Origin: Tanypteryx hageni
Taxonomy: Eukaryota > Arthropoda > Insecta > Odonata > Petaluridae
Direction: 5' to 3'
DNA length: 64,000 nucleotides
Assembly (NCBI GenBank): GCA_028673005.1
Contig: CM054116.1
Span: 25,955,840-26,019,839 of the forward strand
Part shown: in pieces, positions 23,090 through 35,154 of the stretch
Layout: each line of letters begins with the position of its first letter
Numbering within the stretch: position 1 is the stretch's first letter
The notes under the pieces: model-generated
Told to the model about the DNA's origin: nothing
Database searches by the model: none
The model's input: only the letters and a program-made list of their open reading frames with translations
Program-made: the position numbers and the translations under genes

Positions 23090-23500
23090 GCGACTCCCTT
23101 CCAACTCCCACCTCCCCCTCCCTCCCTTTCTCCTTCTCTCCCTCTCTATCCCTTCATCCCTCTCCCTCCCCCCTCTCTCTCTCCCTACCTCCTTCACTCT
23201 CCCTCCCCCTCTCTGTCTCCTCTCTCTCTCCCTTCCTCCTTCCCTCTCCCTCCCCCACTCTCTCTCCCTCTCTCCCTCCCCCCCCTCTCTCTCTCCCTAC
23301 CTCCTTCACTCTCCCTTCCCCTCTCTGTCTCCTCTCTCTCTCCCTCCTTTCCTCTCCCTCCCTCCCTCCCCCCCTCTCTCTCTCCCCCCCTTCCTTCCCT
23401 CTCTCCCTCCCCCCTCTCTCTCTCCCTCTTCCCTCCTCTCTCCAATCCTCCCTCCTCTATCCCTCTCTGTCTCTCCCCTCTCTCCCTTCCACTCTGACTA
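23090..23500 (+). repeat. 410-bp polypyrimidine tract with 112-bp tandem unit
   Basis: Almost pure C/T on the + strand. A block with CCCTACCTCCTTCACTCTCC and CTCTGTCTCCTCTCTCTCTC occurs at about 23183 and again at about 23295, giving a tandem period near 112 bp. Long mirror-type homopurine/homopyrimidine DNA of this sort can form triplex structures. The 173-aa frame here is an artefact. Confidence 0.88.
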
Positions 23501-23719
23501 CCTAAGATTCCATTCCTCGCCTTTTTATATCTCTCATTCTGTTAAAAAAGAAAAGTGCCATAATTTTCGCCTCCAGATATAATCATCCGCATAGTAATAA
23601 CACAATTCGCTTAATTAAAACATATTTTTAATTGCTTTCAGCATCATTTCACGATTCTCTATTTACACAACTGCATCTAGTAGCTTCAATTTATTTATTG
23701 GAAAATTAATTTGCAAATT

Positions 23720-24060
23720 TACGGTAGCGAGAGAGAGAGGAAAGAAGAAACAGAGAACGTTGAGAGAGAGAAAAAAACTGGAATATGATGAGAACGAGCT
23801 GAAGACCAAATAAATGCGTAAGTAGTCGAGAGAAAGTTAGGGAAAATAGGTTAGAGCTTAAGAGAGTGAGAGGAGGAATCCCAAAAAGAGTGGAGTACAG
23901 AGTGCGAGAGAGAGATGAGAAAGGAAAAGGGAGGGAGGGAATGAAGAGGAAGGGCGTGAGAGATTGGAGAAAAAGTGGGTGCACGGGTGTGAAGAAGCCA
24001 TTAACCAGTAGAATGGGAGAGAGAGAAAAGGGAGGAGGGAGATATAGTATAAATGGACAG
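23720..24060 (+). repeat. Purine-rich (GA)n tract
   Basis: GAGAGAGA and GGGAGG-rich sequence with AT interruptions. Frames on both strands are low-complexity. Confidence 0.7.
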
Positions 24061-24229
24061 ATAATCGACTTCATTCAGATTAAATTAAGACTTTTAGTTG
24101 TTTTTCTGTGTCTAACCCGCTGTCATCACGTGTGGACTTAATTGAATTTACTTGGCTAATAGATACAGCAATAACCGATACATATACTTAAAGATGATTC
24201 TTTACGAATATTAAAAATGAAATTGTGAA

Positions 24230-24560
24230 AAATTAGGGAGTGAGAGAGAGAGGACGAATAGGCCGAGAGAGAGAGTTCTTGATGGGAAAGAGAGGATGTG
24301 GGATGGGGAAAGAGGTCGTTGGGTAAATGGGGAATAAGGATATGGCAGCCGGGACGGTAGGCGCAGTAGAATGTGCGAGAGAGACCCTCAGGTACAATGG
24401 CAGGCGGATGGTGTGATAAGGGTCGGCGTGGTAGCGGTCGGGGTTAAGGGGCGTTTTTTTAAGGAAAGGTGGTTAAAGGGTGGAGGGAGGGTGAATGGGA
24501 GAATACACACGTGAAAGGATTGGAGTAGCGGCCGCGAAGGAGACCACCCACGCGGTCACT
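24230..24560 (+). repeat. G/A-rich degenerate tract
   Basis: GA and GGGT/GGTGG-rich sequence with several CpGs toward 24410-24550. Nothing coding seen. Confidence 0.5.
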
Positions 24561-24814
24561 CGAGGACCTCCCTAGAGGTTAGGAGAGTTCACTTTGGGCT
24601 GCCAATGTACGACTCCAATAAAAAAAGCTTCCGCGGTGCGAAGGGACGTGGGAGGCGAGCTGCTGCTTACCTACTGCCTTACTGCTTTGTTTTTAGAACA
24701 AGTTTTAATCAAAATGAGCAGGCTGTTTAAATTGATCAATTTAATCTATACAGGTCATCATTTTCGGTACCTACTCGATATTTATTGCTAGTCAATTTTT
24801 TTTAAATGATAAAC

Positions 24815-25036
24815 GAGGAGTGTCTGTTATTATGCGTTCTTTGCACGAAGTGCACGAATATATGGGAGGTCGTTTCCGTCCGTTAAAACATGTTAAAACT
24901 CGGAAACCGCTGGACGTATTTTGATGAAATTTGGTAATGGGGAGTTTTGCTAAAATTGGTCGACCGATTCCTATTTTGGTTGAAATCGGCCAACAGTTAC
25001 GACCCCTTTACATGAAGACCTACATGTAGTTTACAA
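24815..25036 (+). repeat. Dispersed-element fragment
   Basis: Contains ACTCGGAAACCGCTGGACGT followed by TTTTGATGAAATTTGG and a repeated GAAATCGG-like block. This text pattern (a CCGCTGGACG phrase followed by TGATGAAATTTGG) is common in old arthropod retroelement and Helitron-like repeats. No coding capacity remains. It abuts the broken left edge of the next MITE. Confidence 0.4.
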
Positions 25037-25261
25037 TGCTATCCCGATCATTAATGTATGCATTACTTGGTAGCGAATAAATATTAGATACCAATTTATA
25101 TAGAAGAACCGGCTAGAATTTTGATGGTATTCCTTTTCATTTTTCATTATCAATAATTTTTTAGAGCGATGAATAAGTTAATATGTACTCTGTAAATATC
25201 TCAACAAACATTAACGGATGATAACCCGCCCGGGGCGCCAAAATTCCTCGGGCCGTCTCTG
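25037..25261. mobile_element. Truncated hAT-like MITE, same family as 47324-47624
   Basis: From TATCCCGATCATT to CGGGGCGCCAAAATTCCTCG and GGCCGTCTCTG the sequence parallels the complete copy at 47324-47624 block for block (TACCAATTTATAT, GCTAGAAT, GCGATGAATAA, CTCAACAA.CATTAACGG). The left about 75 bp, including the left terminal repeat, is missing. Confidence 0.85.
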
Positions 25262-26095
25262 GCTGCATGTGTTCATATTTGTTATGGTTGTTGAACTACT
25301 TGTAAAAGGCCGTTAAGGGCTGTTTATGAGAAAGTTAAAATAAAGTTATATTACTTGCATTCAAACTGATGCTAGATGTAATTTCAAATATGTTTTTAAT
25401 TCCCCTAACAGTCTAACATTTCAAAATTCCTTAAGACGTATTTTGTAATTAAATAATCAACTATTTTTATTCGAAAATGTACTTACATTTTTAATGTTTT
25501 TCAGCACTCGCGCAAATGTTTAAAGTAATAACCGAAATTTATTGAATTTCTATTACTTTTTGGCTCACTCTGGCAATCATTTTGATTCTAATCTGTAAAT
25601 TGAATATTATTTTAACCTTTCGAACTATACCACAAAATCGAAATATCAAAATATCAACGCCTTCTTTATTATATATATTTACGCCAATTTATCATGAATG
25701 ACGATAGAATATTCTTAAATTCACGATGTTTTAATCAGCCGAAATGAGCCTCCACTCTTACTGAAACGGGTAATATTTTCAACCCTAAGGATACTTTTTT
25801 CCATGTCATCCCTATAAAATTGCCCTCGAGTCGCAGCCAAATGAAGTTTCATAATCGAACAATTTCTCCCTGTCGTCCTTACGCAGTTGGCAACACGACT
25901 ACGACAAATACCGCTCTTAGCGACGGCCTTTATAGGAGAGAATTCATACTTTGAATCTCACTCTTCCGCCGTAGCAACCAAATAAATTGTCCATTTTTGT
26001 AAGTAGCACCTTGAATTCGCGAGAGAATCAAAACACGCCGCAATCTGAACAAACAGAATAGCTTAGCGTAATTAACATTGGACAGGAAAGTGCTA
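25262..26095. other. AT-rich noncoding DNA
   Basis: No gene or repeat recognised. Confidence 0.55.
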
Positions 26096-26149
26096 AATGA
26101 GTAGTGCTGCACATCGATCTCACTTCTCCCCGTATACACTTCGCCATCC

Positions 26150-26464
26150 CCTCTTTATTTCCTCTCCCCCTGCATCCTTTCGTTCTTCCCTCCCTCCCTC
26201 TCCCTCTTATTTCCCCCTCCCATTCCGGGGAGGATCACCGTGGGAAGGAAGTAAAGGAGATTTCGGTGGCGGAGGGCTACCGAATTGGTCAACCGCTGAC
26301 CTCTCGCTCCACCGTGGGTGGTGCCTGTGGAGAGGGTGGGAGAGAGGAAGATGAAAGGGGGAGAGGAGGAGAGACTTTGGCGGTCGTCACATCGCACATG
26401 GGTGCTGACTACTGCCCCCGTCACGTGGGTGGCCTCGCAAGACCTGAAGGTCGCTGTCGCGGTG
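26150..26464. other. GC-rich segment with short pyrimidine run
   Basis: A CT run (26155-26225) followed by unique GC-rich DNA with CpG and GTGGGTGG motifs. No splice-bounded coding exon was recognised. Confidence 0.4.
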
Positions 26465-26830
26465 ACGGAAAATGAGAGGAAGAGAGTGGAGGGAGGGAGT
26501 GGGGGTAGGAAGTGGGGGGAGGTATTGGGGGGAGGGAGGGTGGAGGGAGGGGGGAGGAAGTGGGTGAAGGGAGTGAGGGGAGGGAGTGGGGGAGGGAGCG
26601 GGGGAAAGAGTGGGGGAGGGAGTGGGTGGAGGGAGAGGGGGGAGGGAGTGGGGGAGGGAGTGGGGGAGGAAGTGGGGGGAGGGAATTTGGAGAGGGAGTG
26701 GGGGGATAAGTGGGGGGATCAGTGGGGGGAGGTAGTGGAGGGAGTGAGTGTAGGAGGAATTGGAGGTAGGAGGGATTGAAGATAGGAGGGAGCGGAGAGG
26801 TGGGGGTAGAGGGAGGAAAACGATAAAAGG
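26465..26830 (+). repeat. G-rich minisatellite (GGGAGTGGGGGA)n
   Basis: Irregular tandem units such as GGGAGTGGGGGAGG repeat for about 360 bp. Many runs of three or more G in close succession give strong quadruplex potential on the + strand. Gly/Glu/Arg-rich frames here are artefacts. Confidence 0.9.
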
Positions 26831-26864
26831 GGTGGATATCGGAGGAAGGGGAGGTCGTGATTGG

Positions 26865-27265
26865 GGCGTTAGTGTCTCCGAGGGTGTTGCACTTGGCGGC
26901 CGCAGGTGTTGCGTCCGTTAAAAGCGGTCGCCGCGACTCGTATCGATTGGCTAACGAGGGAGCGCAATGGGGGGGGTGGAAAGGGGGGAGGAGGTGCTAT
27001 GAGTGAGGGAGGACACGCGCTGCGATGTCGCGATAGGGAGAGAAAAAAACAGCGGCGAAATTCGTGACATCGCATTTCTTTTTCTAAGTTACGTAATATT
27101 CGCGGGACCGTCGCTGTATTTTTTTACACCAACATTATTTTTTTCGAAGGTTATTGCCAACCCGGGACATTTCGCGTCGGTTTTTCGATCGTTTGAAGTC
27201 CAAGTAGTTTTGGTCGCGACTTGTCGGACACTTGGATCGCGAAAGCGGTTGCTTGTGAAGCGAAT
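26865..27265. promoter_or_regulatory. CpG-rich islet, possible regulatory element
   Basis: Unique, CpG-dense sequence (GGCGGCCGCAGG, GGTCGCCGCGACTCG, GATGTCGCGATAGGG, ATTCGCGGGACCGTCGC) inside AT-rich DNA. There is no recognisable exon. It retains far more CpG than the flanking DNA, which may reflect constraint or lack of methylation. Promoter or enhancer function is inference. Confidence 0.3.
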
Positions 27266-27299
27266 GGAAACGGATTTTCCCAAAGCCTCTCTCTCTCTC

Positions 27300-29025
27300 T
27301 CTGTGTTTTTACGAATAAATACGGCTTTCATTTGCAGCGATTTGTTTTAGAATTTTCACAGGAAGAAATGCCCAAGTGTGGTGTTGTTATTTGATTGTCT
27401 ATAAAAAGCAAATAAGCTATCATTTAGAACCCAAATTTTTCATTACGAGAGAGAAATGTTTATATTTGAATCTTATATTTTTGCATAACTAAAACGTTTT
27501 ATCTTTAGAAATTCAATGATATACTAATATTAGGAGGATTGGATGATTAAGTACAAGATAAAGCATTCCACATAAAGGTCGAACTACTTCATTATTTTTT
27601 TATTAAGAAACGATCCTTTTCCGCTAAGGATGCATATTTCCTGCGAGGAGATCGTGGACCAAAATTATATACGCCACGCATTTCTCCACTTTTCTCCTGT
27701 ATCATCGTCTAAAAAGGAATTTTAAGGGATAAATTAGCTTAAAAGCTTTGTATTCCCATGACATAAGAGAGCAATCTATTTTTATGCTAATTTCTTTCTT
27801 TTTAGCGCACATAACAATGCTTAAGATTCTGCATTTACAGTGCAGAGAATATTTTACTGAAAAGTTAGTCAATGGTATACACCATATTCAGGGGCATCTT
27901 ACCCTATTAGATTCATAATTATCCATGCAAAGGCAATGGAAGCAAATATAGCCAGCGAAAGAAACGACTCAAAAATAAAAGCTTCTCTTTGAAAAATGAA
28001 TAATAGTGTGCAAATTTGAATAAATTCTGTTTACAGAAATTATTCTCATTATTTCTCTTTTCGTGTGTCCATTCCAATTCTCTAAACCAAAATAATTATC
28101 GCCGCGTGCTTTGAAGGACCTTTGGCTGAACATTAGAGCGATTCGATCCACACTAATAACCCAAACCTCAAGCTGAAAACATCCAAAAGTAAGAAAATCG
28201 GTTTAATTGCGATGTAAAATGCAAAGCCAATAATTTCTAATTGGATGGAAATAAATATGAAGTTAATTACTCTATATTTGAGCTCCTTAAATTTCTATTA
28301 AAAGCTGTATATTTGCTATTAAATCAATCACGACAGCCGTCAAAATTAATACCGATTCATTCATTAATTTCCATGCTAACTGCGCATAACCACTCCAATT
28401 AGGACTGGTGCTTTTAACGAAGTCCATTGATAGAATTTAGTAGCAGTTCGTTGGTGTTGCTAGCGTCCTTAACCACCGTTTCCACGAAGGTTATTGATTC
28501 AGGGCGCTTCTGCATAGAGAAGGGAATCGCTAGGTCCGGTGCCTTTTGATTAATGCTTGCGGTTCGTTATAGATATGCGGTCGACTGCCTTTGCTTCGCA
28601 ATGACGATTGTATTAGATAACATTCCCCGAGACGCTCACTTAATTAATATTTTTGCGCCGAGTCGAAAAAACGTAGCAAACCAAAGCAAATAAAATGTAC
28701 ATCACGCACGCTAAAGTGGTCTGAGACGTGCGACGATATTTTCCCATTTTGCGACAGAGCTCTCTCACACTGTGCGCCTAAGCAAGTTGAAGAGTTTAAC
28801 GGTCTTAAGACAGTCCCACGCCTTTGGAAGAAAACCGTTCTATCTCTCCCACGGGTGAAATCTCTGTTATCTTCACGAAAACATCCGAACCTCACAAAAA
28901 ATGGAGCCAATAAAAAAACCCTTTTTCCAACCGAGGAGAAGAGGATCTCGAAGTTCCGATTCGAGGAATTCCACACCATCAACACACATTCCCCGAGGCA
29001 CTGCAATAGGATTGTGCAGCGTAAA
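27300..29025. other. Noncoding DNA, partly of mixed composition
   Basis: AT-rich, except about 28430-28640 which is unique, balanced in composition and contains several TAATTA/TTAATTAA-type homeodomain-binding cores near its edges. No coding exon was recognised. Confidence 0.45.
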
Positions 29026-29029
29026 AAAC

Positions 29030-29460
29030 GAGAGAAAGAGAAGAGAGGATGGGGAGGGGAGAGAGGAGAGGGTCAGCGGAGGGAAATGGAGGGAGGAGGA
29101 GGTGGAGGGAGTGCAGAAAAGAGGCGGAGGAGAGTGGAGTGGGATGGAGGGGAAACGGGTGCCCAGGTGAAAATGGTGATTGAAGAAGTTGAGCAGATTG
29201 GAGGAGGAGGAAGATAGAAGGAAAGAGACCTCCGTGGAGAGGGATAAAAGGGGAGAGGAGGTGAAAACAGTGGATGGGGAAGATGGAGGTTAATACGAGA
29301 TGAATGGAAAATAGGAGGTAGTGAAGGTAGATAGAATGGAGGGAGGGGTACACGTAGGACGGGAGAAGTTAGAAGGGAATGGAGCCAGGAAGGAGAAAAA
29401 TAGAATTGGGACAAGTGTGATAGGAGTGAGCTGGAAGACCACGGCATAGGAGGGAAAATA
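29030..29460 (+). repeat. Purine-rich tract
   Basis: GGGAGAGG and GGAGG-type units. Opposite-strand frames (Pro/Ser/Leu-rich) are artefacts. Confidence 0.8.
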
Positions 29461-29559
29461 TGCAGACTCTTGGAAGGGAAGATGGGAGTTTGAAGATATA
29501 AGATGTGTGGGGAAGGCAGCGCAGTGCGCTAGAGTTTTAGGTGTGCTTAGGCGAGAAGG

Positions 29560-29910
29560 GGAAGTATAGAGAGACGTCGGGTACGAGAGAGGGAGAGGAG
29601 GGGAAGAGAAGAGAGGTCGAAAGAGGGGAGAGCGGGAGGTGGCTTAATGGCCGCGGGGGAAGAGAGAGAGAGGTAGGGACAAAGAGGGTCGTGTCAAAGC
29701 GCCGTTAAAACGTCTTTGGGCGAGGTGCGATTTTTTCTTCCCCCCTCCTCGCCCTTCGCGCCCTTTCCCGGCCCACCTCTCTCCCTCTTCCCATTCTACC
29801 CCTCTTTCTCCCGCATTCCCCGTCCCTCTTTCTCTCTCTCTCTCTCTCTCGCTAGTCCATCCTACCCCTTCCAGAACCTCTCACGCCCTCCTTTTGCTTG
29901 CTCTCTCCAC
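29560..29910. repeat. Purine tract followed by pyrimidine tract
   Basis: 29560-29690 is GA/GGGA-rich and 29735-29910 is CT-rich with (TC)n at about 29829-29850. Between them lies a short CpG-containing unique stretch. Confidence 0.75.
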
Positions 29911-30540
29911 ATAATATAAATGAAAAAACTAATAATAATATACAGCACTCTCATACCGTTAAAGAAAAATGTTTTCTGACCTTTGCAAATAATTCCTCTC
30001 AAATACAAATGTAACGTTTTTAAGAAAAATTTCTTGGTGCATTTTATTTCGAGATGAGTTCTTGAAATTCGATTTCCTTGGAAAGAAAACGTTCTTTTTA
30101 TCATTTTTGTCAAATGTTGCAACTTATTTGAGGATTTTAAAAATGTTCATTGCACATATTTCAATATTTTTATCCAATATTAAACCAAAGAAATAATTAT
30201 CACGTTCATACATTACACTATATAGTGACAATATCACAAGATACTATCGATGGCTCTACTGCCGAAAATTAATTTAACGATAATATTTTAAGATCATTAA
30301 GTCCTCAAAGAGGAAGAAAATAATCATTGAGAAAGCGTTATGTCCGTCACCACTAACTTAATTTATGCTTTTCACTAAGTGGTGAAATAAAAAATGGAAG
30401 TTATATTATATGCAGCAGCTGTTATGAATTGAAGAAAAATATACTCATAGTAATAAAAAGAAAATGTCAGAAAATAAATATTTATCAATAAAACGACGTA
30501 TTTCAACTGTTAAATAAGGAAAAGACCATCAAGGTATACT
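29911..30540. other. AT-rich noncoding DNA
   Basis: Nothing recognised. Confidence 0.55.
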
Positions 30541-30559
30541 ATCAAGTGAATACATGATC

Positions 30560-30893
30560 TCATAAATCAGCCGCATGCGGCTTCCGAAAGCGATTCCATC
30601 CGGTGCAGGAATCTATGGTGAAAAAGTGATAGGTCAAATTAAACACGGACGATTTTATATTTTTCAAGGAAGTTATGGCCTGGAAACCTTTTTTGGTGAA
30701 ATTGTCACTCAAATAAATTATATAGAATTGATTTTCAATTATATGGGACCACATAATCTTAAGATAATTTCTGATTTAAACACTCATCCGACCCGCTGAA
30801 GCTCCTGTGACTTCCAATGCGACCCTCCGAACCATTCACAGCTACGAATGTGGCCCGATATGTAGAAAAGGTTGCCCACCATGCCATAAGCTA
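30560..30893. mobile_element. Decayed hAT-type MITE fragment
   Basis: The right part (CATCCGACCCGCTGAAGC, ATGTGGCCCGATATG, GGTTGCCCACCATG) parallels the right ends of the MITEs at 8729 and 14731 (CTCATCCGGCCCGCAGAGGC; GTGGCCCGCC; GTTTGGGCACCACTG). The left part holds CCGCATGCGGC, but a terminal CAG motif is not preserved. The open frames inside are chance. Confidence 0.65.
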
Positions 30894-32285
30894 CTATCAT
30901 GAAAATGCATTGCGGTGGGAATAAAAACTCGGTAAACTTCCTCAGTAATTTAACTTATTTAATTAAATATTAGTAAATTCCAAAAGGGCAAGCCCCAGAC
31001 CATTGATATTGTTCTATAGTATATTAATAAGGGTTGTCTAACAGAAAGATGAAAGATGACGTTAAAATTTTACGTAACTTCTAAAATTTGTTTTAAAAAT
31101 GCAACAGTGACTGGGTTGTAGTAAATTACCAAAACAGTAACAGGGGCGTTTGAATAATTATAATTATTAAATGCCAAAATATGCGGGTCGAAGATTGCAA
31201 AAAGGGAGATGGACCACATGAATGATATTATTGGGCGAGGAGATAAATGACTAGGAATTTTTTCGCCCCATCTCACGAGGGGAGACGAACGAAAAATTCC
31301 ATCTTCAGTTATGTTCCGTATCCCTTCTGCGTTCCTGGGCGAAGACTCATTCGCACTACGTTTCTGGCATATATATTTTAGCGTCTCAGTGTCCATCCTG
31401 TCACCAGCCTACTATGGGATTTCGCACTCATCCCATCGGAGACATATTCGCACGCACGTGAGCATAGACGAAAATCGGCGAAATATTTATTTTGTCGTTT
31501 AGCGGATGTGATGACATGTAATGTAAAACTTCGCAGCACGATAAAAATTCACCAAATAAGTTGCTCATTCCGTTTTCATCGAACCTTTACATTGATGGAC
31601 ACATGTTGTAGAAACTCTCCGCGTTAAATGAAAACACTCTGTCGAAATTTTGTTAGGAATTTCAAGGCGGGTGTTGTATCGACCGCCGTTGTCTATAGGT
31701 TTTAATCGTCTCCCTTTCTTGGCGTCTGATGAGGTTCACCCAGACGTAAATTGATAGCAATCTTAGAAAAGTTATCATTAGAGGGACAAATTGGTTCAAC
31801 GGTTACATGAAAACTCCTTTTTCAAAGAAGGAGAACCTGAAAATATTCAAATGTTACGTATCTTTTAAAAAAGCATTTACGAACCTATGAAAAAACATAT
31901 TCACTGTAGAATATTAATGAGTGCCTTAAAAATATTCGCAATACTCACTGGAAACAACTAATTTCAAGAACAAATATCGCTTACGAGGGGATTTATTACA
32001 TATGTGCCTGTAACGTATGGCGAAAATTAACAGAAAACTGCTCGCTAATTATATACGCCATGCAAAAATTCAACAGAAGTAACCATAGCCGTTATATAAT
32101 AATTTTAATGCTAATGCTTTCTTTCTCGTCATTCAAGTAAAGTTTAACACGTCTATGCAGGGAATAGTAATCTAATACATAAATACGCAGAAAACAGTAT
32201 AATATGGTACTATATTTAAATTACAAAAACCCGATTGCAACAATTGAGTACAATAAAATCTAAGGTATTTATATTTATTACTAGT
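30894..32285. other. AT-rich noncoding DNA
   Basis: No gene recognised. A GC-richer segment at 31190-31480 has two opposed frames without known motifs. Confidence 0.5.
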
Positions 32286-32556
32286 GTAATTGCCCGCCAA
32301 AAATGATGTGCGTGCATGCATGGAGTCATCTTCATCTTAAGTTCACGGATTTGGTTAGTAAATTCAAAGCGGCACACTGCTTAAAGTCCTTTCCGATGGA
32401 CGGAGCGTTGTACTTTCGTGTCTTCCTCACAGCACACAAATCTGAGTGGGGCAAGCCAAGGATGAAAACCGGTCTCCACCAGGATTCGAACCTAGACCCG
32501 CTACGTGGAAGGCCAGCACTCAAGTCACTCCGTCATCACTTCCCATTAAATCAATT
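32286..32556 (-). repeat. tRNA-derived SINE
   Basis: On the minus strand a B box GGTTCGAATCC (complement of 32482-32492) follows GACTTGAGTGCTGGCC, an A-box-like stretch. The downstream body contains GCTCCGTCCATCGGAAAGGA and CTTTAAGCAGTGTGCCGC, and it terminates near the TTGCCCG/ACTAGT terminal motif at 32282-32298. The frames on either strand here are shadows. The tRNA-like part does not fold into a full tRNA, so it is a SINE and not a tRNA gene. Confidence 0.65.
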
Positions 32557-33205
32557 CGTTAGCTAAACTTTAATTCATAATAGCTACAATATGCTAATAC
32601 ATTGCTCATGGTCATCATACAAGGGAGGTTACAAAATAGCCAATAAATATCTCGTTATTATTATATTTATATGGTTTTACTTGATCATTAAAGTTAGTAA
32701 CTTAATTTTAGAGACCGTTTTCTTTGGACAACTTAACTCTTACAACACTTATTTCATATTATGCGAAACTTGAGAATACAATAATGGTGCCCATTTTGCG
32801 TCTATTGTTTATATTTCAGTTTTTCCATCAGCGTGTTTGAGCCTTATAGCATCTAACTGTGTCCATGTCATAACATTAGCAACACACCGCTCAAAATAAA
32901 CAGCTATAGTTAACTAAACGTGTGACCAGCAATTATAGCATCAGCGCCAATAACAGCCTCCCAGTTTCTCTCATTGAATTAGAATATCGAGATACAATTT
33001 GTATTTTCTATAAATGAAAAAATTTTTAACAGATAACATGTAGTAAATATCTGTTCGGTGAGGTATTGGAAGAATTTCCTTTCAATTTAGAGCTATTTAA
33101 TTGGTATCGTACAGAGATATTGTATAATACTCTTTCATATTTTTCCATCATAGTACAAGCTAAGAAAACACTCTCCCTGATGTGCCTCAAAACCTATTTA
33201 CATCA
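32557..33205. other. AT-rich noncoding DNA
   Basis: Nothing recognised. Confidence 0.5.
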
Positions 33206-33209
33206 TCTA

Positions 33210-33450
33210 GCAGTAGACTAGCAATGCCCGCCTTAATTGAGCTTCTCTGAACTAATGCCGCGTGATCGAATCCTGCCGTTGACATGGAATTCTCATCTCG
33301 TTATTGTTATGTTCGTTGTAATAAATTATAAACAGCAGGGTTTTGAAGACTTTCCTGGAGAGATGATTTCACGCATGTGGTTATGAAAATGGGAACATTT
33401 ATCATTAAAAGACACATGCATATATTTACAATGTAATTTGCCCGTGACAT
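33210..33450 (+). repeat. SINE-like repeat bounded by GCCCG motifs
   Basis: Starts GACTAGCAATGCCCGCC and carries a B-box-like GATCGAATCCTGCC at about 33264. Toward the end a second ATTTGCCCGTGAC occurs. The combination of ACTAG, TGCCCG and a B box matches the other family fragments at 3560, 17940 and 32290. Confidence 0.4.
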
Positions 33451-34700
33451 AAACGAATTAGCTTTTATATTGGGTTCTGTTCACTTTTCCCGCCGATCCA
33501 CATTCCGACGCGGTATTTCCGATGACACATCGCTCGCCTTGCCGCGCGCGCTGCCAGCGACATTGGCTGGGAAATTACATCCGTCTACGGCGCGGTCCCA
33601 TCGGAAAATTTCGATCATTCAGCCAAATGATTATTGCCTCCATTCTACTTTCTCCTCTCAAGGTTGATCATTACTTTTTTGTCGGAGCCAGTTATTCAAA
33701 ACTGCAGTCGAACCATGAGTTTGACGACTTTGGGAAAACGTCGGTGAAATACAAATCTTCTCGAACGACGAGACTCCTTTAAATGTGTCGTCACATGAAA
33801 AATAACATGCGTGGTCGATGAGGGATCAATTACGGCTATTATCGGATAATCCTGAGTCCCGCCTTCTTATCGATAGAGAAAAAATGTTCCAAAATCAAAC
33901 CTAGAAAGTCTAGAAAGTCTAGAAACCAAACACTTGATTCAAATGCCATAGCAAAACCAGAAAAATTTTATAGTAAAAACCATAGTTACGCTTTAGTGAT
34001 TTCTGTTATCGGCCCATATCATGCATACGATTTTGTAAATGTACGAAATACTAATGTTCATGATTATATTATAATAAACTATTGCGTATATTTGAACTGC
34101 GTGAGGGCTAACTTCGACAATATTTCATGCTGAATGTCCGCGGTAAAAAGCGGAAAATTTTCTTGAAATTTATAGTAGGTTGCATTTTTGTTGATTTTTA
34201 CGTTGCTGTAGAATTTTAAATGCGCCTTTTTTAAGAGAAAGACAAAGCACGGGGTTACATATGCATCACTAGGATAACACGCTTAACGATCCGTTCGGGA
34301 TACGATAATTAAATTTATTTCGGCCAAATATCGTATCGAATAATAGCCGAGCATTCAATGAGCGCCACTTACTAATGTTCGCGATGTGGGATTAAAATGA
34401 CGGCGGAGTAGAAAACACAGCTCTTGTAGATTGGAGCCAAATTCGCCCAAACTCTCTTTGAAACCAATTTTGCGATACTCACTGAACTCTCTATATCCTC
34501 ATGCATTTGCAAAAAATACCTCGGCTGTTAGACTTTAAAAACTAATAATAATAATAATAAGCGGAAACAAAAGTGAAATAACCTTTCACAATATCGAACG
34601 AGCAATTACTGAACATCTTACGGAAAAATCTTGCGCCAGAAAGATTCTCGTTTCTACTCCCCATTGCCCATTCCCGCAAATGAATTCACCCCTTCGAAAT
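33451..34700. other. Noncoding DNA with a small GC-rich islet and a short tandem repeat
   Basis: 33470-33610 is CpG-containing unique DNA (for example CGCCTTGCCGCGCGCGCTGC). 33901-33925 contains three copies of TCTAGAAAG-like units. No gene recognised. Confidence 0.45.
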
Positions 34701-34822
34701 AGATATGGGTTGCGCGGGAGGGAGGGAAGGGGGGAAGGAGGGAAGGGGGAGAGAGGGAAGAGGAAGGATAAATGGATGGCGAATGCGACCATTTGGAGAA
34801 AGGGGGAGAGAGGGTGAGAAAG

Positions 34823-34976
34823 AGGGGTCAGAGGGGAGTCAGAGGGGAGGGTCAGAGGGGAGGGTCAGAGGGGGGGTCAGAGGGGGGGGTCAGAGGGGGG
34901 GGGGTCAGAGGGGGGGTCAGAGGGGGGGTCAGAGGGGGGGGGTCAGAGGGGGGGGTCAGAGGGGGTCAGAGGGAGG
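34823..34976 (+). repeat. G-rich minisatellite (G4-8 TCAGA)n
   Basis: Twelve or so units made of a G run of variable length followed by TCAGA. G runs grow from four to about ten within the array. Adjacent 34705-34822 and 34977-34997 are GGGA-rich. High quadruplex potential and variable G-run length suggest replication slippage. The Gly/Arg/Gln/Ser-repeat frames are artefacts. Confidence 0.93.
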
Positions 34977-35154
34977 TGGAGGGGAGGAAGAGAAGGTATA
35001 GCCTTACGGCAAGAGAGAAACACTCGCAGGACTATTCCATCGGAAAACTTTGGAACAATCAATCAATCACTCTAGCTTCCTTCGGCGAGCGAATCCACCA
35101 AGGACCGTGATGGCTGTCGTTGGGAGGTCTCCAGAAGCACTCATCCCTTTAAAA

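Noticed and set aside
23061..23582. 173-aa open reading frame
   Set aside because: Entirely low-complexity translation of the CT-rich tract.
34705..35110. Gly/Arg/Ser/Gln repeat frames
   Set aside because: Three-frame translations of the G-rich minisatellite; repeat units are not multiples fixed at three bases and show no codon preference.
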